In this document: one piece after another, positions 1 through 7,313 of the stretch
Numbering within the stretch: position 1 is the first letter of the stretch
Layout: each line of letters opens with the position of its first letter
Assembly: GCA_043766985.1 (NCBI GenBank)
Contig: JAYUHM010000042.1
Span: forward strand, 1-64,000
DNA from: JAAFIP01 sp043766985
GTDB lineage: Bacteria; Pseudomonadota; Gammaproteobacteria; Burkholderiales; Burkholderiaceae_C
Direction of reading: 5' to 3'
Length of the DNA: 64,000 nt
Translations under genes and position numbers: made by a program
The notes under the pieces: model-generated
Told to the model about the DNA's origin: nothing
The model's database searches: none
The model's input: only the letters and a program-made list of their open reading frames with translations

Positions 1-82
1 TCCGTCCGAGCACCTTATCGGTGGCGTCAATCACAAACCACTCGTGCGTCACGTCGGCGGGTTTAGCGCTGTACGTAGTCAT
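1..82 (-). CDS. rplM: 50S ribosomal protein L13, N-terminal part (cut by window edge)
   Basis: Reading leftward, an ATG at 82 opens a frame to the window edge giving about 27 residues: MTTYSAKPADV, then an aromatic/acidic stretch EWFVIDATDKVLGR. This matches the start of ribosomal protein L13 (typical pattern KPAxVxxxWxxVDAxxKxLGR). L13 is an early-assembling protein of the large subunit and is normally co-transcribed with rpsI, which would lie outside the window. A purine-rich GAAAAGAG stretch just upstream can serve as ribosome binding site. A promoter about 185 bases upstream of the start codon and the long leader are listed separately. Identification rests on the N-terminus only. Confidence 0.85.
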   Translation of the reverse strand, partial: MTTYSAKPADVTHEWFVIDATDKVLGR

Positions 83-260
83 GAGTTTTCTCTTTTCAAT
101 GTAAGAAGGGTTTGTAGCATGCCTTTTCCACGGTCGGTGCTCCTCTAATGGGAGCCTCTTAGGTGGGTGTTTGATCTTTAGCAGGTACAGCCGCCGAAGG
201 GGGCGACCAGGAGCCTGCTCAGTTCAGTCTTCGCCGCGGGCATAGCTAAGCGCTGCGAAG
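83..260 (-). other. long 5' leader of rplM
   Basis: About 180 bases lie between the predicted start of transcription (near 260) and the rplM ATG at 82, with no plausible open frame on the minus strand. The stretch contains GC-rich blocks able to fold, for example around 180-250. Such length suggests a structured leader, possibly for autogenous control by a ribosomal protein, but no known leader motif was recognised. Confidence 0.4.
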
Positions 261-266
261 CCCTCC

Positions 267-296
267 ATTATAAGCAAAATCAAGGACTTAGGTCAA
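267..296 (-). promoter_or_regulatory. sigma-70 promoter for rplM
   Basis: On the minus strand TTGACC (291-296) and a perfect TATAAT (267-272) are separated by 18 bases. This is the strongest housekeeping promoter match I saw in the window and points toward rplM. Confidence 0.65.
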
Positions 297-325
297 ATTT
301 ACCGTTTCGGCGTTACCATTACCCC

Positions 326-1321
326 ATGCTCTCCTACCGCCACGCCTTCCACGCAGGCAACCACGCTGATGTGCTCAAGCACATGACCTTGATTGCCACC
401 CTCAAATACCTGACGCAAAAAGACGCGGGCATCACGGTGATTGACACCCACGCGGGCGCAGGCCTGTACAGGCTGGACGGCGACTACGCGCAAAAAAGCG
501 CTGAATCGGATGAAGGCATCCGCAAACTGCTGGCTGCCGATATTTTCAAGCCAAAACAGCCTCCAGCCCAACAGAACATAGCACAAGCAGCTACTGAAAC
601 TGTAGCGCCTGCGCTGCAAGATTATGTCGACTGCATTGCCAGTTTTAACGCCAAAGGGCTGAAGGTCTACCCCGGCTCGCCGTTTGTGATGCACAGCCAG
701 CTGCGCGACAGCCGCGGTGACTCTGCCACCACCGCGCGCGACAAACTCAAGCTGTTTGAGCTGCACGGCGCTGACGCCACCGCCTTGGATGGCAATATGG
801 CCCAGCTGGAAGCCGGCCGCATGATCAGCGTGGAGCGAGCCGACGGGTTTGATGCGCTGCGGGCCCTGTTGCCGCCACCCAATAAACGCGCCCTGGTGCT
901 GATTGACCCCAGCTACGAGATGAAAAGCGACTACGCCCGGGTGTATGCCGCCATGCAAGACGCGATGAAGCGCTTTCCAACGGGCACCTATGTGGTGTGG
1001 TACCCGGTCATTCCGCGGGCCGAATCGCATGATTTGCCTCGCCGCCTGAAGGCACTGGCCCAGCAGGCCAAAAAGCCCTGGCTGCACACCACGCTCAATA
1101 TTGGCCAGGAGCCGGTTGAAAAGACCCAAGCGCCTGTCGTCAAAATCAGCCCCGATGGCAAACCCTTGGCCGCCAAACGGCCGGGCCTGCGCGAAAGCGG
1201 CATGTTTGTCATCAATCCGCCACACACCCTGAAAACCGCGCTCAATGCGGCCTTGCCGCAAGTGCTGGCCGCCTTGGGCCGCGGGCGGGGCAAGGGGTTT
1301 GTGGTGGAGGCGGGCGGCTAA
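326..1321 (+). CDS. rlmJ: 23S rRNA (adenine(2030)-N6)-methyltransferase RlmJ
   Basis: The protein begins MLSYRHAFHAGNHADVLKH, the hallmark of RlmJ, which methylates A2030 of 23S rRNA using S-adenosylmethionine. The SAM-binding region appears near residues 38-48 (VIDTHAGAGLYR), and the catalytic (D/N)PPY-type tetrad is DPSY at residues 194-197 within VLIDPSYEMKSDY. At 331 residues it is longer than the E. coli enzyme (about 280). Most of the excess is a low-complexity, Ala/Gln-rich segment at residues 76-96, encoded by a copy of the dispersed 42-bp repeat. There is no clear Shine-Dalgarno sequence before the ATG. It is transcribed divergently from rplM and stands alone. Confidence 0.92.
   Translation: MLSYRHAFHAGNHADVLKHMTLIATLKYLTQKDAGITVIDTHAGAGLYRLDGDYAQKSAESDEGIRKLLAADIFKPKQPPAQQNIAQAATETVAPALQDYVDCIASFNAKGLKVYPGSPFVMHSQLRDSRGDSATTARDKLKLFELHGADATALDGNMAQLEAGRMISVERADGFDALRALLPPPNKRALVLIDPSYEMKSDYARVYAAMQDAMKRFPTGTYVVWYPVIPRAESHDLPRRLKALAQQAKKPWLHTTLNIGQEPVEKTQAPVVKISPDGKPLAAKRPGLRESGMFVINPPHTLKTALNAALPQVLAALGRGRGKGFVVEAGG
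566..610 (+). repeat. dispersed 42-bp repeat, in frame inside rlmJ
   Basis: Reverse orientation on the plus strand, with core ATAGCACAAGCAGCTA. It is translated as QQNIAQAATETVA, a segment absent from compact RlmJ proteins. Confidence 0.7.
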
Positions 1322-1408
1322 GCGGCCGCGCCGCCGCGCCCTGCGGGGCGCTTGTGTGTATTTTTGTAAAAAGCGCCATCTCACCCAAATGGCGTATGGT
1401 CATTTCCA

Positions 1409-1437
1409 TTGCTTTGCCAAACAATGTAAGCCATACT
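1409..1437 (+). promoter_or_regulatory. possible promoter for the gene at 1463
   Basis: TTGCTT (1409-1414) and CATACT (1432-1437) are 17 bases apart and lie about 25 bases before the ATG at 1463. The match to consensus is modest. Confidence 0.3.
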
Positions 1438-1462
1438 TACTAAATTGTTGCATTGAGGCCCT

Positions 1463-2464
1463 ATGGAGCTACCACTACTGCGATTGGGTTTGCTGGGTTT
1501 TAACCAGCAGCAAACCGACGATGCGACCGCCCGCGTACAGTCGACCACTGCCACGGCCGAGAGCCGTTGGGAAGTGGTGTCTTTTGAAGACGCTGACCTG
1601 TGGTTGATCAACAGCCCCAGCGTGTCTGCGGGCGCCTCGGGCGGCCTGCACATCAACAACCCCGAAGCAACCCATTTACCGCTGACGATTTACCCCGAGC
1701 AAAGTAGCCGCCCTGTCGCCTTTACCCAGCCGCTGCCCGCCCGTATTGATGCCGTGCTGAGCATTCAGCTTGACGACGCGTTTGACTGCGCGCAGGGGCT
1801 GCGAAGTTTTAGACATTCCCTGATGGGCTTGTGTACGCATTTTGCGCTGGGCGAACAAGTAGCCAGCCGCCAAAGCAGCCTGGAAAAAGGCATTTACCAC
1901 CTGCAGTTTGAAGGCAGGCCGGTGGCTACCGTGGATTTGTCCCGCTGGCTGGTTAGCCTGCAACCCCTTGTGCGGCCTATTGAGTTGTCACTGGCCTCGT
2001 GGCGGCACCGGCCCGGCGAGGGCTCGCACTTTTCGCCCGGGGCCGAGGTGCTGTCACTGGAACGCCTGATGTGGGTATATGCCAGCCGCACCCAAACCAA
2101 CAGCCTGCCACCGGGCTACCTGACGCAGGCTATCCATCTGCGGCGCTTGTCGGTGCTGCCCCAAAGCTGGCTGCACGACGACCATATGAACTTGATCGGC
2201 CACCTTAGCCAGCAGCCTTGCAGCATGGCCTTGCTGGCACGGCAAACACGGCTGCCGCTGAAACGCTTGTGCGCCTGCTTGGCTGCCCTGTACTACAGCG
2301 GCACCATCACCATTGACCCGCGCCAAGTGGTGCGCGGCGACAAGCGCATTCCCAGCAGCTTTGCCCAGCTACCTGAGCCTGAGACGGCTGAATCGGGCGA
2401 TGCGAGCCTGCATTCGGGCCAATCGGTATTTGACACGCACAGCTTCAGCGCCAGTCGGGCTTAA
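1463..2464 (+). CDS. conserved hypothetical protein, possible regulator
   Basis: I do not recognise this 333-residue protein. It is soluble, with no signal peptide or membrane segment. The N-terminal third has a hydrophobic beta-like start (LLRLGLLGF) and a later DLWLIN strand that loosely resemble a degenerate receiver fold. The region around residues 245-290 (LIGHLSQQPCSMALLARQT, then LKRLCACLAALYYSGTITI) looks like a winged helix-turn-helix, so a regulatory role is possible but unproven. A GAGG lies four bases before the ATG, closer than usual. The stop is only 2 bases from the palindrome controlling paaA, so it is the immediate upstream neighbour of the paa operon but probably a separate unit. 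Codon use is like that of its neighbours. Confidence 0.6.
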   Translation: MELPLLRLGLLGFNQQQTDDATARVQSTTATAESRWEVVSFEDADLWLINSPSVSAGASGGLHINNPEATHLPLTIYPEQSSRPVAFTQPLPARIDAVLSIQLDDAFDCAQGLRSFRHSLMGLCTHFALGEQVASRQSSLEKGIYHLQFEGRPVATVDLSRWLVSLQPLVRPIELSLASWRHRPGEGSHFSPGAEVLSLERLMWVYASRTQTNSLPPGYLTQAIHLRRLSVLPQSWLHDDHMNLIGHLSQQPCSMALLARQTRLPLKRLCACLAALYYSGTITIDPRQVVRGDKRIPSSFAQLPEPETAESGDASLHSGQSVFDTHSFSASRA

Positions 2465-2466
2465 AT

Positions 2467-2494
2467 AATTAACCGACCGAACGGTTGGTTAATT
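2467..2494 (+). promoter_or_regulatory. PaaR-type operator palindrome before paaA
   Basis: A 28-base near-perfect palindrome with halves AATTAACCGACCG and CGGTTGGTTAATT, differing from exact symmetry only at positions 9/20 and the central AA. ACCGACCG-N2-CGGTYGGT is the type of site described for the TetR-family repressor PaaR (phenylacetyl-CoA sensing) in Burkholderiales. A TATACT at 2497-2502 just downstream would serve as -10, so bound repressor would cover the promoter. No paaR gene is in the window. Confidence 0.75.
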
Positions 2495-2566
2495 GCTATA
2501 CTTGGGTTTTCGCCCGTATTACAAGGGGTTGGCGCTGGTGCCAACTGGGGCGTGGAGCACAAGCCT

Positions 2567-3616
2567 ATGTACACCCAAGCTTTGGATATTCCCGACAGCG
2601 CGGCCGCAGTCGCATCGACGCACCCATCGGCTACAGCGATGCTCAGAGCCGTGCCAGCGCCTGGCAGCGAGGCCGAGCGGGCGCACCAAACCCGCTTTGA
2701 CGCAAAAATCGATGCCGACGGCAAGATCGAGCCGCAAGACTGGATGCCCAGCGCCTACCGCAAAACCTTGGTGCGGCAAATCAGCCAGCATGCGCACAGC
2801 GAGATCATTGGCATGCAGCCCGAGGGCAACTGGATATCGCGCGCGCCTTCGCTTAAACGCAAAGCTATTTTGCTGGCCAAGGTGCAAGACGAAGGCGGCC
2901 ACGGTTTGTACCTGTATTCGGCTGGCGAAACCCTGGGCACCTCCCGCGACCAAATGCTGGACGCCCTGCACACCGGCAAAGCCAAGTACAGCAGCATTTT
3001 TAACTACCCCACGCTCACCTGGGCCGACACCGGCGTGGTGGGCTGGCTGGTCGATGGCGCCGCCATCATGAACCAGGTGCCGATTTGCCGCTGCACCTAT
3101 GGGCCCTATGCGCGGGCGATGATTCGTATCTGCAAAGAAGAAAGCTTTCACCAACGCCAGGGCTTTGAGAGCCTGATGACGATGATGAATGGCACCAAAG
3201 GGCAGCAAGCCATGGTGCAAGACGCCGTGAACCGCTGGTGGTGGCCAGTGCTGGCCATGTTTGGCCCGCCCGACAGCGATAGCCCCAATAGCGGGCAAAG
3301 CATGCGCTGGGGCATCAAGCGGATATCGAATGACGACTTGCGGCAAAAGTTTGTCGATGCGACGGTGCCGCAAGCGGCCATTCTGGGCGTGACACTGCCT
3401 GACCCGGACTTGAAGTGGAACGACGCCAAGGGCTGCCACGACTATGGCGCCATTGACTGGGACGAGTTTTGGGCCACCGTCAACGGCAACGGGCCGTGCA
3501 ATAACGAGCGCCTGGCGACCCGCGTGAAAGCGCATGAAGACGGCGCCTGGGTGCGCGAGGCTGCGTTGGCCTATGCGGCTAAGCAGGAGGCACGCGCTTT
3601 GAAAGAGGCGGCTTGA
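2567..3616 (+). CDS. paaA: phenylacetyl-CoA 1,2-epoxidase catalytic subunit PaaA
   Basis: This is the diiron oxygenase subunit of the PaaABCE complex, which epoxidises phenylacetyl-CoA at the ring. The family signature is clear: MPSAYRKTLVRQISQHAHSE, then GMQPEGNWI and the iron-ligand motif EGGH near residues 109-112. The start is taken at the ATG at 2567 (MYTQALD) because GGAG sits ten bases upstream; a GTG at 2552 in frame would add five residues but lacks a ribosome binding site. The 349 residues are slightly longer than E. coli PaaA (309) because of an N-terminal extension of about 30 residues rich in Ala/Ser/Pro. It is first in the operon paaABCDE, directly behind the PaaR-like palindrome; an unusual 250-base gap separates it from paaB. 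Confidence 0.95.
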   Translation: MYTQALDIPDSAAAVASTHPSATAMLRAVPAPGSEAERAHQTRFDAKIDADGKIEPQDWMPSAYRKTLVRQISQHAHSEIIGMQPEGNWISRAPSLKRKAILLAKVQDEGGHGLYLYSAGETLGTSRDQMLDALHTGKAKYSSIFNYPTLTWADTGVVGWLVDGAAIMNQVPICRCTYGPYARAMIRICKEESFHQRQGFESLMTMMNGTKGQQAMVQDAVNRWWWPVLAMFGPPDSDSPNSGQSMRWGIKRISNDDLRQKFVDATVPQAAILGVTLPDPDLKWNDAKGCHDYGAIDWDEFWATVNGNGPCNNERLATRVKAHEDGAWVREAALAYAAKQEARALKEAA

Positions 3617-3635
3617 TGGCTGAGGTTTTAAGAAT

Positions 3636-3833
3636 TTTTTGAACGCAGAGGGCGCGAAGGTTTCGCAGAGAGCGCAGAAGAAGAGAAAAAGAAAACCAAA
3701 AAATACTTGAAAGTAAGTTTTCAAAAATCAGCACGTAAATTCAATGGAGTATTTTATTGAATTCAATTTTTTTATACTTTTTGTATTCCTTCTGCGCTCT
3801 TTGCGAAACCTTCGCGCCCTCTGCGTTCAAAAA
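3636..3833. repeat. long inverted repeat, 45-bp arms, between paaA and paaB
   Basis: The left arm 3636-3680 (starting TTTTTGAACGCAGAGGGCGC) and right arm 3789-3833 are reverse complements at 44 of 45 positions. The 108-base AT-rich interior holds a nested pair AATTCAAT (3738-3745)/ATTGAATT (3756-3763). No protein is encoded between the arms and no flanking target duplication was seen. In mRNA this would form a very strong stem-loop inside the paa operon. Sequences of the GAACGCAGAG...CGCAGAG type recur in many bacterial genomes as I recall. Confidence 0.85.
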
Positions 3834-3866
3834 CCCCCCGTATTCCTTTAAAGAACCAATAACGCT

Positions 3867-4154
3867 ATGACAACACAAGAGCTCCCATTATTTGAAGTCT
3901 TCATCCGCAGCAAGCAAGGCCTGGAGCACAAGCATTGCGGTAGCCTGCATGCGGCAGATGCGCAGCAGGCCTTGCAGATGGCGCGTGACGTGTACACGCG
4001 GCGCATGGAGGGGGTGAGTATTTGGGTGGTGGCCAGCCGCGACATCACGGCCAGCCAGCCTGAAGACAAAGACGAGTTGTTTGACCCGGCCAGCGACAAG
4101 ATTTACCGCCACCCTACCTTCTATGACATTCCAGATGCAGTGGGGCACATGTGA
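3867..4154 (+). CDS. paaB: phenylacetyl-CoA epoxidase subunit PaaB
   Basis: The 95-residue protein carries the PaaB pattern PLFEVFIRSKQGLEHKHCGS, then DVYTRRMEGVSIWVV and the C-terminal KIYRHPTFYDIPD. PaaB is the small structural subunit bridging the PaaA/PaaC heterodimers of the multicomponent monooxygenase. Length is typical of the family (about 95). It begins 33 bases after the right arm of the long inverted repeat, and its TGA overlaps the ATG of paaC (TGATG), indicating translational coupling. Confidence 0.95.
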   Translation: MTTQELPLFEVFIRSKQGLEHKHCGSLHAADAQQALQMARDVYTRRMEGVSIWVVASRDITASQPEDKDELFDPASDKIYRHPTFYDIPDAVGHM

Positions 4155-5044
4155 TGCACGCGACGACGATGCAACCGGCTTTGGCTGCTGACCACGCACC
4201 CTACATTTTGCACCTGGCCGACAATGCGCTGGTTCACGGCCAACGCATTGCAGAGTGGTGCGGCCACGGCCCGGTGCTGGAAGAAGACATCGCCATGGCC
4301 AATATTGGGCTGGACCATATTGGCCAGGCGCGCATGCTGTACCAACACGCGGCAAGGCTACTGACCCCCACGCTTGCCACTGCGTGTGCTGTGCTGCCCC
4401 CCGAGGGGGCTCTCGCGCCTAAGGGCGGCCTTTCGGCGCTCGGGGCGGCCATCACCGAGGACCAGTTGGCCTACTTTCGCAGCCCCGAGCAGTTTCGTAG
4501 CTACACCCTGCTGGAGCTGCCGCACCGCACTGCGTTTGCACCGTCGGTAGCCACCGAGCGCAACTATGCCGTCACCATTGCGCGCAATTTTTTGTACGCA
4601 TCCCTGATGATGTTGGTGTGGACTGAACTACAAAACTCCAAGGACGCGCAACTGGCCGCCATCGCAGGAAAGAGCGTGAAAGAAGTACGCTACCACCTGC
4701 GCCACAGTACCGACTGGATGCTACGCCTGGGCGACGGTACCGCACAATCGCACGCGCGCATGCAAGACGCTTTAGACTATTTGATGCCCTACACCCAGGA
4801 ATGGTTTGTGCCAACCGCTATGGACACCGCGGCGCTAAGCCAAGGTGTTGGTGTGGGTGCCGCCAGCCTGCAGGCGCCGTGGCGCGCTGCGGTTAGCACT
4901 GTAGTAAGCCAAGCCACCCTGCAGATGCCCAGCGGCAAAGGCTACATCACGCGCGGCAAAGAAGGCCAGCACTCCGAGCACTTGAGCTACCTGCTGGCGG
5001 AGATGCAGAGCGTGGCCAGAGCCCACCCGGAGGCCACGTGGTGA
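4154..5044 (+). CDS. paaC: phenylacetyl-CoA epoxidase subunit PaaC
   Basis: This is the structural, ferritin-like partner of PaaA. Family motifs are LADNALVHGQRIAEWCGHGP, then LEEDIAMANIGLDHIGQAR near residues 40-58, and the C-terminal GKEGQHSEHLSYLLAEMQ. The ATG at 4154 overlaps the paaB stop; a GTG at 4151 is a less likely alternative. In most PaaC proteins the segment after GQARxLY runs quickly into the EDxLAYxR motif; here about 20 extra residues (around VLPPEGALAPKGG) precede EDQLAYFR, encoded by a GC-rich palindromic stretch listed separately. The insertion keeps the frame, so the gene is probably functional. Confidence 0.94.
   Translation: MHATTMQPALAADHAPYILHLADNALVHGQRIAEWCGHGPVLEEDIAMANIGLDHIGQARMLYQHAARLLTPTLATACAVLPPEGALAPKGGLSALGAAITEDQLAYFRSPEQFRSYTLLELPHRTAFAPSVATERNYAVTIARNFLYASLMMLVWTELQNSKDAQLAAIAGKSVKEVRYHLRHSTDWMLRLGDGTAQSHARMQDALDYLMPYTQEWFVPTAMDTAALSQGVGVGAASLQAPWRAAVSTVVSQATLQMPSGKGYITRGKEGQHSEHLSYLLAEMQSVARAHPEATW
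4388..4452. repeat. GC-rich palindromic insertion inside paaC
   Basis: This segment contains the palindromes CCCCCCGAGGGGGC and CGCCTAAGGGCGGC in tandem, ending CTCGGGGCGGCC. It codes for Pro/Gly/Ala-rich residues not expected in PaaC. It has the composition of REP-like intergenic elements but lies in frame in a gene. Confidence 0.6.
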
Positions 5045-5092
5045 TGGTGCTGGCAATGTGGATAACCCAAAAATACAAGCGGGAGCCATGCG

Positions 5093-5650
5093 GTGCCCTG
5101 TGATGCTTTAGCCCATATTTGGCAACTGCTGGAACAGGTGCCCGACCCCGAGATACCGGTGGTCAGCATCCGCGAGCTGGGCATTCTGCGCGACGTTCGC
5201 CAAACCGAAGACGGCAGCATTGAGGTCGTCATCACGCCAACCTACAGCGGTTGCCCGGCCATGGGCCAGATAGAAGATGACGTGAAGGCGGCCTTGACAG
5301 CGGCTGGCCTGCAAGCCAAGGTAGTCACCCAACTGGCACCTGCCTGGACCACCGACTGGATGACCGACACCGCAAAAGCCAAGCTGCAAGACTACGGCAT
5401 TGCGCCGCCGCAGCATGCAGTGGCGCAGCACGGACATGGCAGCAGCGTTATCCAGTTTGCTACAAACTCAGTAGCAGCTCGTGCTATTAACCAAAGGGCT
5501 TCTGGCATATTTACGTCTGAAGGTGTGCCCTGCCCGCGCTGCCACAGCACCAACACCACCGAAACATCGCACTTTGCATCCACCGCCTGCAAAGCGCTCT
5601 ACAAATGCCTTGCCTGCCTGGAGCCGTTTGACTACTTCAAGCCGTACTAG
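5093..5650 (+). CDS. paaD: PaaD, iron-sulfur assembly-type protein of the epoxidase operon
   Basis: PaaD is a DUF59/MIP18-like protein thought to mature the metal centres of the PaaABCE oxygenase. Visible features are VPDPEIPVVSIRELGILRDV near residues 15-34, the TPTYSGCPAM segment, and a C-terminal zinc-ribbon CPRC...C..C with FxxFK-like ending (CLACLEPFDYFKPY). The start is GTG at 5093 because GGGAG lies seven bases upstream; no ATG is in frame nearby. At 185 residues it is somewhat longer than E. coli PaaD (about 165); the extra comes from a copy of the 42-bp dispersed repeat between the two domains. It begins 48 bases after paaC. Confidence 0.92.
   Translation: MPCDALAHIWQLLEQVPDPEIPVVSIRELGILRDVRQTEDGSIEVVITPTYSGCPAMGQIEDDVKAALTAAGLQAKVVTQLAPAWTTDWMTDTAKAKLQDYGIAPPQHAVAQHGHGSSVIQFATNSVAARAINQRASGIFTSEGVPCPRCHSTNTTETSHFASTACKALYKCLACLEPFDYFKPY
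5459..5502 (+). repeat. dispersed 42-bp repeat, in frame inside paaD
   Basis: Forward orientation with core GTAGCAGCTCGTGCTATTAA; translated as ATNSVAARAINQRAS in the linker between the DUF59-like and zinc-ribbon parts. Confidence 0.7.
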
Positions 5651-5664
5651 GCCAGCCCCCCTCT

Positions 5665-6777
5665 ATGAGCACACCCCACTTTCACGCCCTGTTTGTTAAA
5701 CGCATTGATCCACTTACTGCGCAGTCCGTTGCTATCACCTTCGCCATACCACCGGACTTGCGCGACGCGTTTGAATTCAAACCTGGCCAGTTTGTCACCC
5801 TGCGCGCAATGGTGGATGGTGAGTCGGTGCGGCGCAGCTATTCCATTTGCAGCACCCCTGCACGTGCGGCTGGCGCGCAGGAGATCAGCGTAGGCATCAA
5901 GCGCGTGCAAGATGGTGTGTTCAGTACCTGGGCCACGACCGCATTGCAGGTGGGTGAGCAAGTAGACGTGATGCCGCCGGATGGGCGTTTTACACCCAGG
6001 GCAGCTTTCGCCGCAGCCCAAGGCGTGCACCGCTTGGGTATCGCCGCGGGTTCGGGCATCACGCCGGTCTTGTCCATCATGGCGCACACATTGGCTAGCG
6101 AGCCCCAGTCGCGGTTCACACTGGTCTACGGCAATCAGCGCAACAACAGCATCATGTTCAACGAAGCGCTGCAAGACTTGAAAGATAAATACCCACAGCG
6201 TGTGTCGCTTATTCATGTGCTGTCGCGGCAGCCGCAAGAAGTAGACTTGTTCAACGGCCGTTTGGACGAAGCCAAAGTGACTGCCTTGTTGCAGCAGGCC
6301 GTACCGGTGGCGCAGATTGCCGAAGTGTTTATTTGCGGCCCTGAGGCGATGATTGAATCCGCCGAGCGCGCGGTGGCCAAAGCGGGTATTGCCCATGAGC
6401 GCGTGCATGCGGAGCGGTTTGCGTCAGGGGCGCAGTACGCTACAAAAAACATAGCTCCTCGTGCTGTTGCTGCCTCGGCTGCAGAGCACTATGCTCACCC
6501 ATTTGCACTGGAAGTCATCCTGGATGGCAAAGCGCACAGCTTTGGCATGAACTCCGATGACAACGTGCTGGACACCGCGCTGGAGGGCGGCTTGGATTTG
6601 CCCTATGCGTGCAAGGGCGGCGTATGCTGCACCTGCCGCGCCAAGGTGCTGGAGGGCAAAGTCACCATGGAAAAAAACTTTACCCTGGAGCAGTGGGAGA
6701 TTGACAAAGGCTTTGTACTGACCTGCCAGGCGCACTGCGTGTCGCAGCGGCTGGTGGTGAGTTATGACGAGCGTTAG
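5665..6777 (+). CDS. paaE: phenylacetyl-CoA epoxidase reductase subunit PaaE
   Basis: PaaE supplies electrons from NADPH to the PaaAC core. Domains in order are: FAD-binding ferredoxin-reductase barrel (residues 1-105, with the flavin motif RRSYSICS near 52-59), a nucleotide-binding domain (GIAAGSGITPVLSIM near 125-140 and FICGPEAMI near 221) and a C-terminal 2Fe-2S plant-type ferredoxin with Cys316, Cys321, Cys324 (CKGGVCCTC) and a fourth Cys near 354. Length 370 is close to the usual 356. A copy of the dispersed repeat is in the linker before the ferredoxin domain. It is last in the operon, 14 bases after paaD. The opposite strand of its last 354 bases carries the overlong tail of rlpA. Confidence 0.95.
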   Translation: MSTPHFHALFVKRIDPLTAQSVAITFAIPPDLRDAFEFKPGQFVTLRAMVDGESVRRSYSICSTPARAAGAQEISVGIKRVQDGVFSTWATTALQVGEQVDVMPPDGRFTPRAAFAAAQGVHRLGIAAGSGITPVLSIMAHTLASEPQSRFTLVYGNQRNNSIMFNEALQDLKDKYPQRVSLIHVLSRQPQEVDLFNGRLDEAKVTALLQQAVPVAQIAEVFICGPEAMIESAERAVAKAGIAHERVHAERFASGAQYATKNIAPRAVAASAAEHYAHPFALEVILDGKAHSFGMNSDDNVLDTALEGGLDLPYACKGGVCCTCRAKVLEGKVTMEKNFTLEQWEIDKGFVLTCQAHCVSQRLVVSYDER

Positions 6778-7299
6778 GCAAGCTAACGCGAACGAGTGTT
6801 GGTCGCGCTGACGCAGCAGCTGCAATTCCACACGTTTTACGCCGGTTAGCCCTAGCGCCAGGGCGGCGGCGCGGCTCAGGTCGATGATGCGGCCTGGGAT
6901 GAAGGGGCCACGGTCGTTGATGCGCACCACCACCTCTTTGCCGTTGACCAGCGACTTCACACGTACACTGGTACCAAAGGGCAATGTCCTGTGCGCGGCG
7001 GTCATGGCGTTAGCGTCAAAGCGCTCTCCACTGGCTGTGCGCTTGCCCTGAAAGCCCGGGCCATACCAAGAGGCAACGCCCGCCTCTTGCCAGCCGGTAG
7101 GCTCGTCGCGAGCCACTGGCGGCGCTACCGATTGGGCGCTACCGGGTTCTGCAGTTGGGCGAGACGCCGACGATGCGCCCGGCGTTTGGGCGCATCCTGT
7201 CAGCGCTACAGCGGCCACGCAGGCCATAAAGTGCAGTGCCCGCCAGCAGCTTGTACACGCGGGGCGCGACAGGCGACTGTGTTGTGCGACCGCGCGCAT
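6424..7299 (-). CDS. rlpA: RlpA family septal ring lytic transglycosylase, with antisense C-terminal extension
   Basis: RlpA is an outer-membrane lipoprotein of the divisome that cleaves denuded peptidoglycan glycans. The N-terminus has a lipoprotein signal with lipobox VALTGC (Cys near residue 36), a Pro/Ala/Ser linker, then the double-psi beta-barrel: GVASWYGPGFQGKRTASGE, FDANAMTAAHRTLPFGT, and INDRGPFIPGRIIDLSRAAA. The expected end is soon after VKRVELQLL, but no stop is met: the frame runs on about 118 residues, 354 bases of it antisense to the 3' end of paaE. A TAG and a TAA lie in the +1 frame just past the normal end, so a lost stop or small indel is likely. It starts 14 bases after metF and probably shares its transcript. 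Confidence 0.8.
   Translation of the reverse strand: MRAVAQHSRLSRPACTSCWRALHFMACVAAVALTGCAQTPGASSASRPTAEPGSAQSVAPPVARDEPTGWQEAGVASWYGPGFQGKRTASGERFDANAMTAAHRTLPFGTSVRVKSLVNGKEVVVRINDRGPFIPGRIIDLSRAAALALGLTGVKRVELQLLRQRDQHSFALACLTLVITHHQPLRHAVRLAGQYKAFVNLPLLQGKVFFHGDFALQHLGAAGAAYAALARIGQIQAALQRGVQHVVIGVHAKAVRFAIQDDFQCKWVSIVLCSRGSNSTRSYVFCSVLRP
6439..6480 (+). repeat. dispersed 42-bp repeat (degenerate), in frame inside paaE
   Basis: Forward orientation, ACATAGCTCCTCGTGCTGTT; translated as ATKNIAPRAVAASAAE in the interdomain linker, the same phase as the paaD copy. Confidence 0.55.
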
Positions 7300-7313
7300 G
7301 GTGCCAGGCCCGC

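Noticed and set aside
2519..3724. Long open frame antisense to paaA (401 codons)
   Set aside because: It mirrors the GC-skewed codon pattern of paaA, has no family resemblance and no ribosome binding site.
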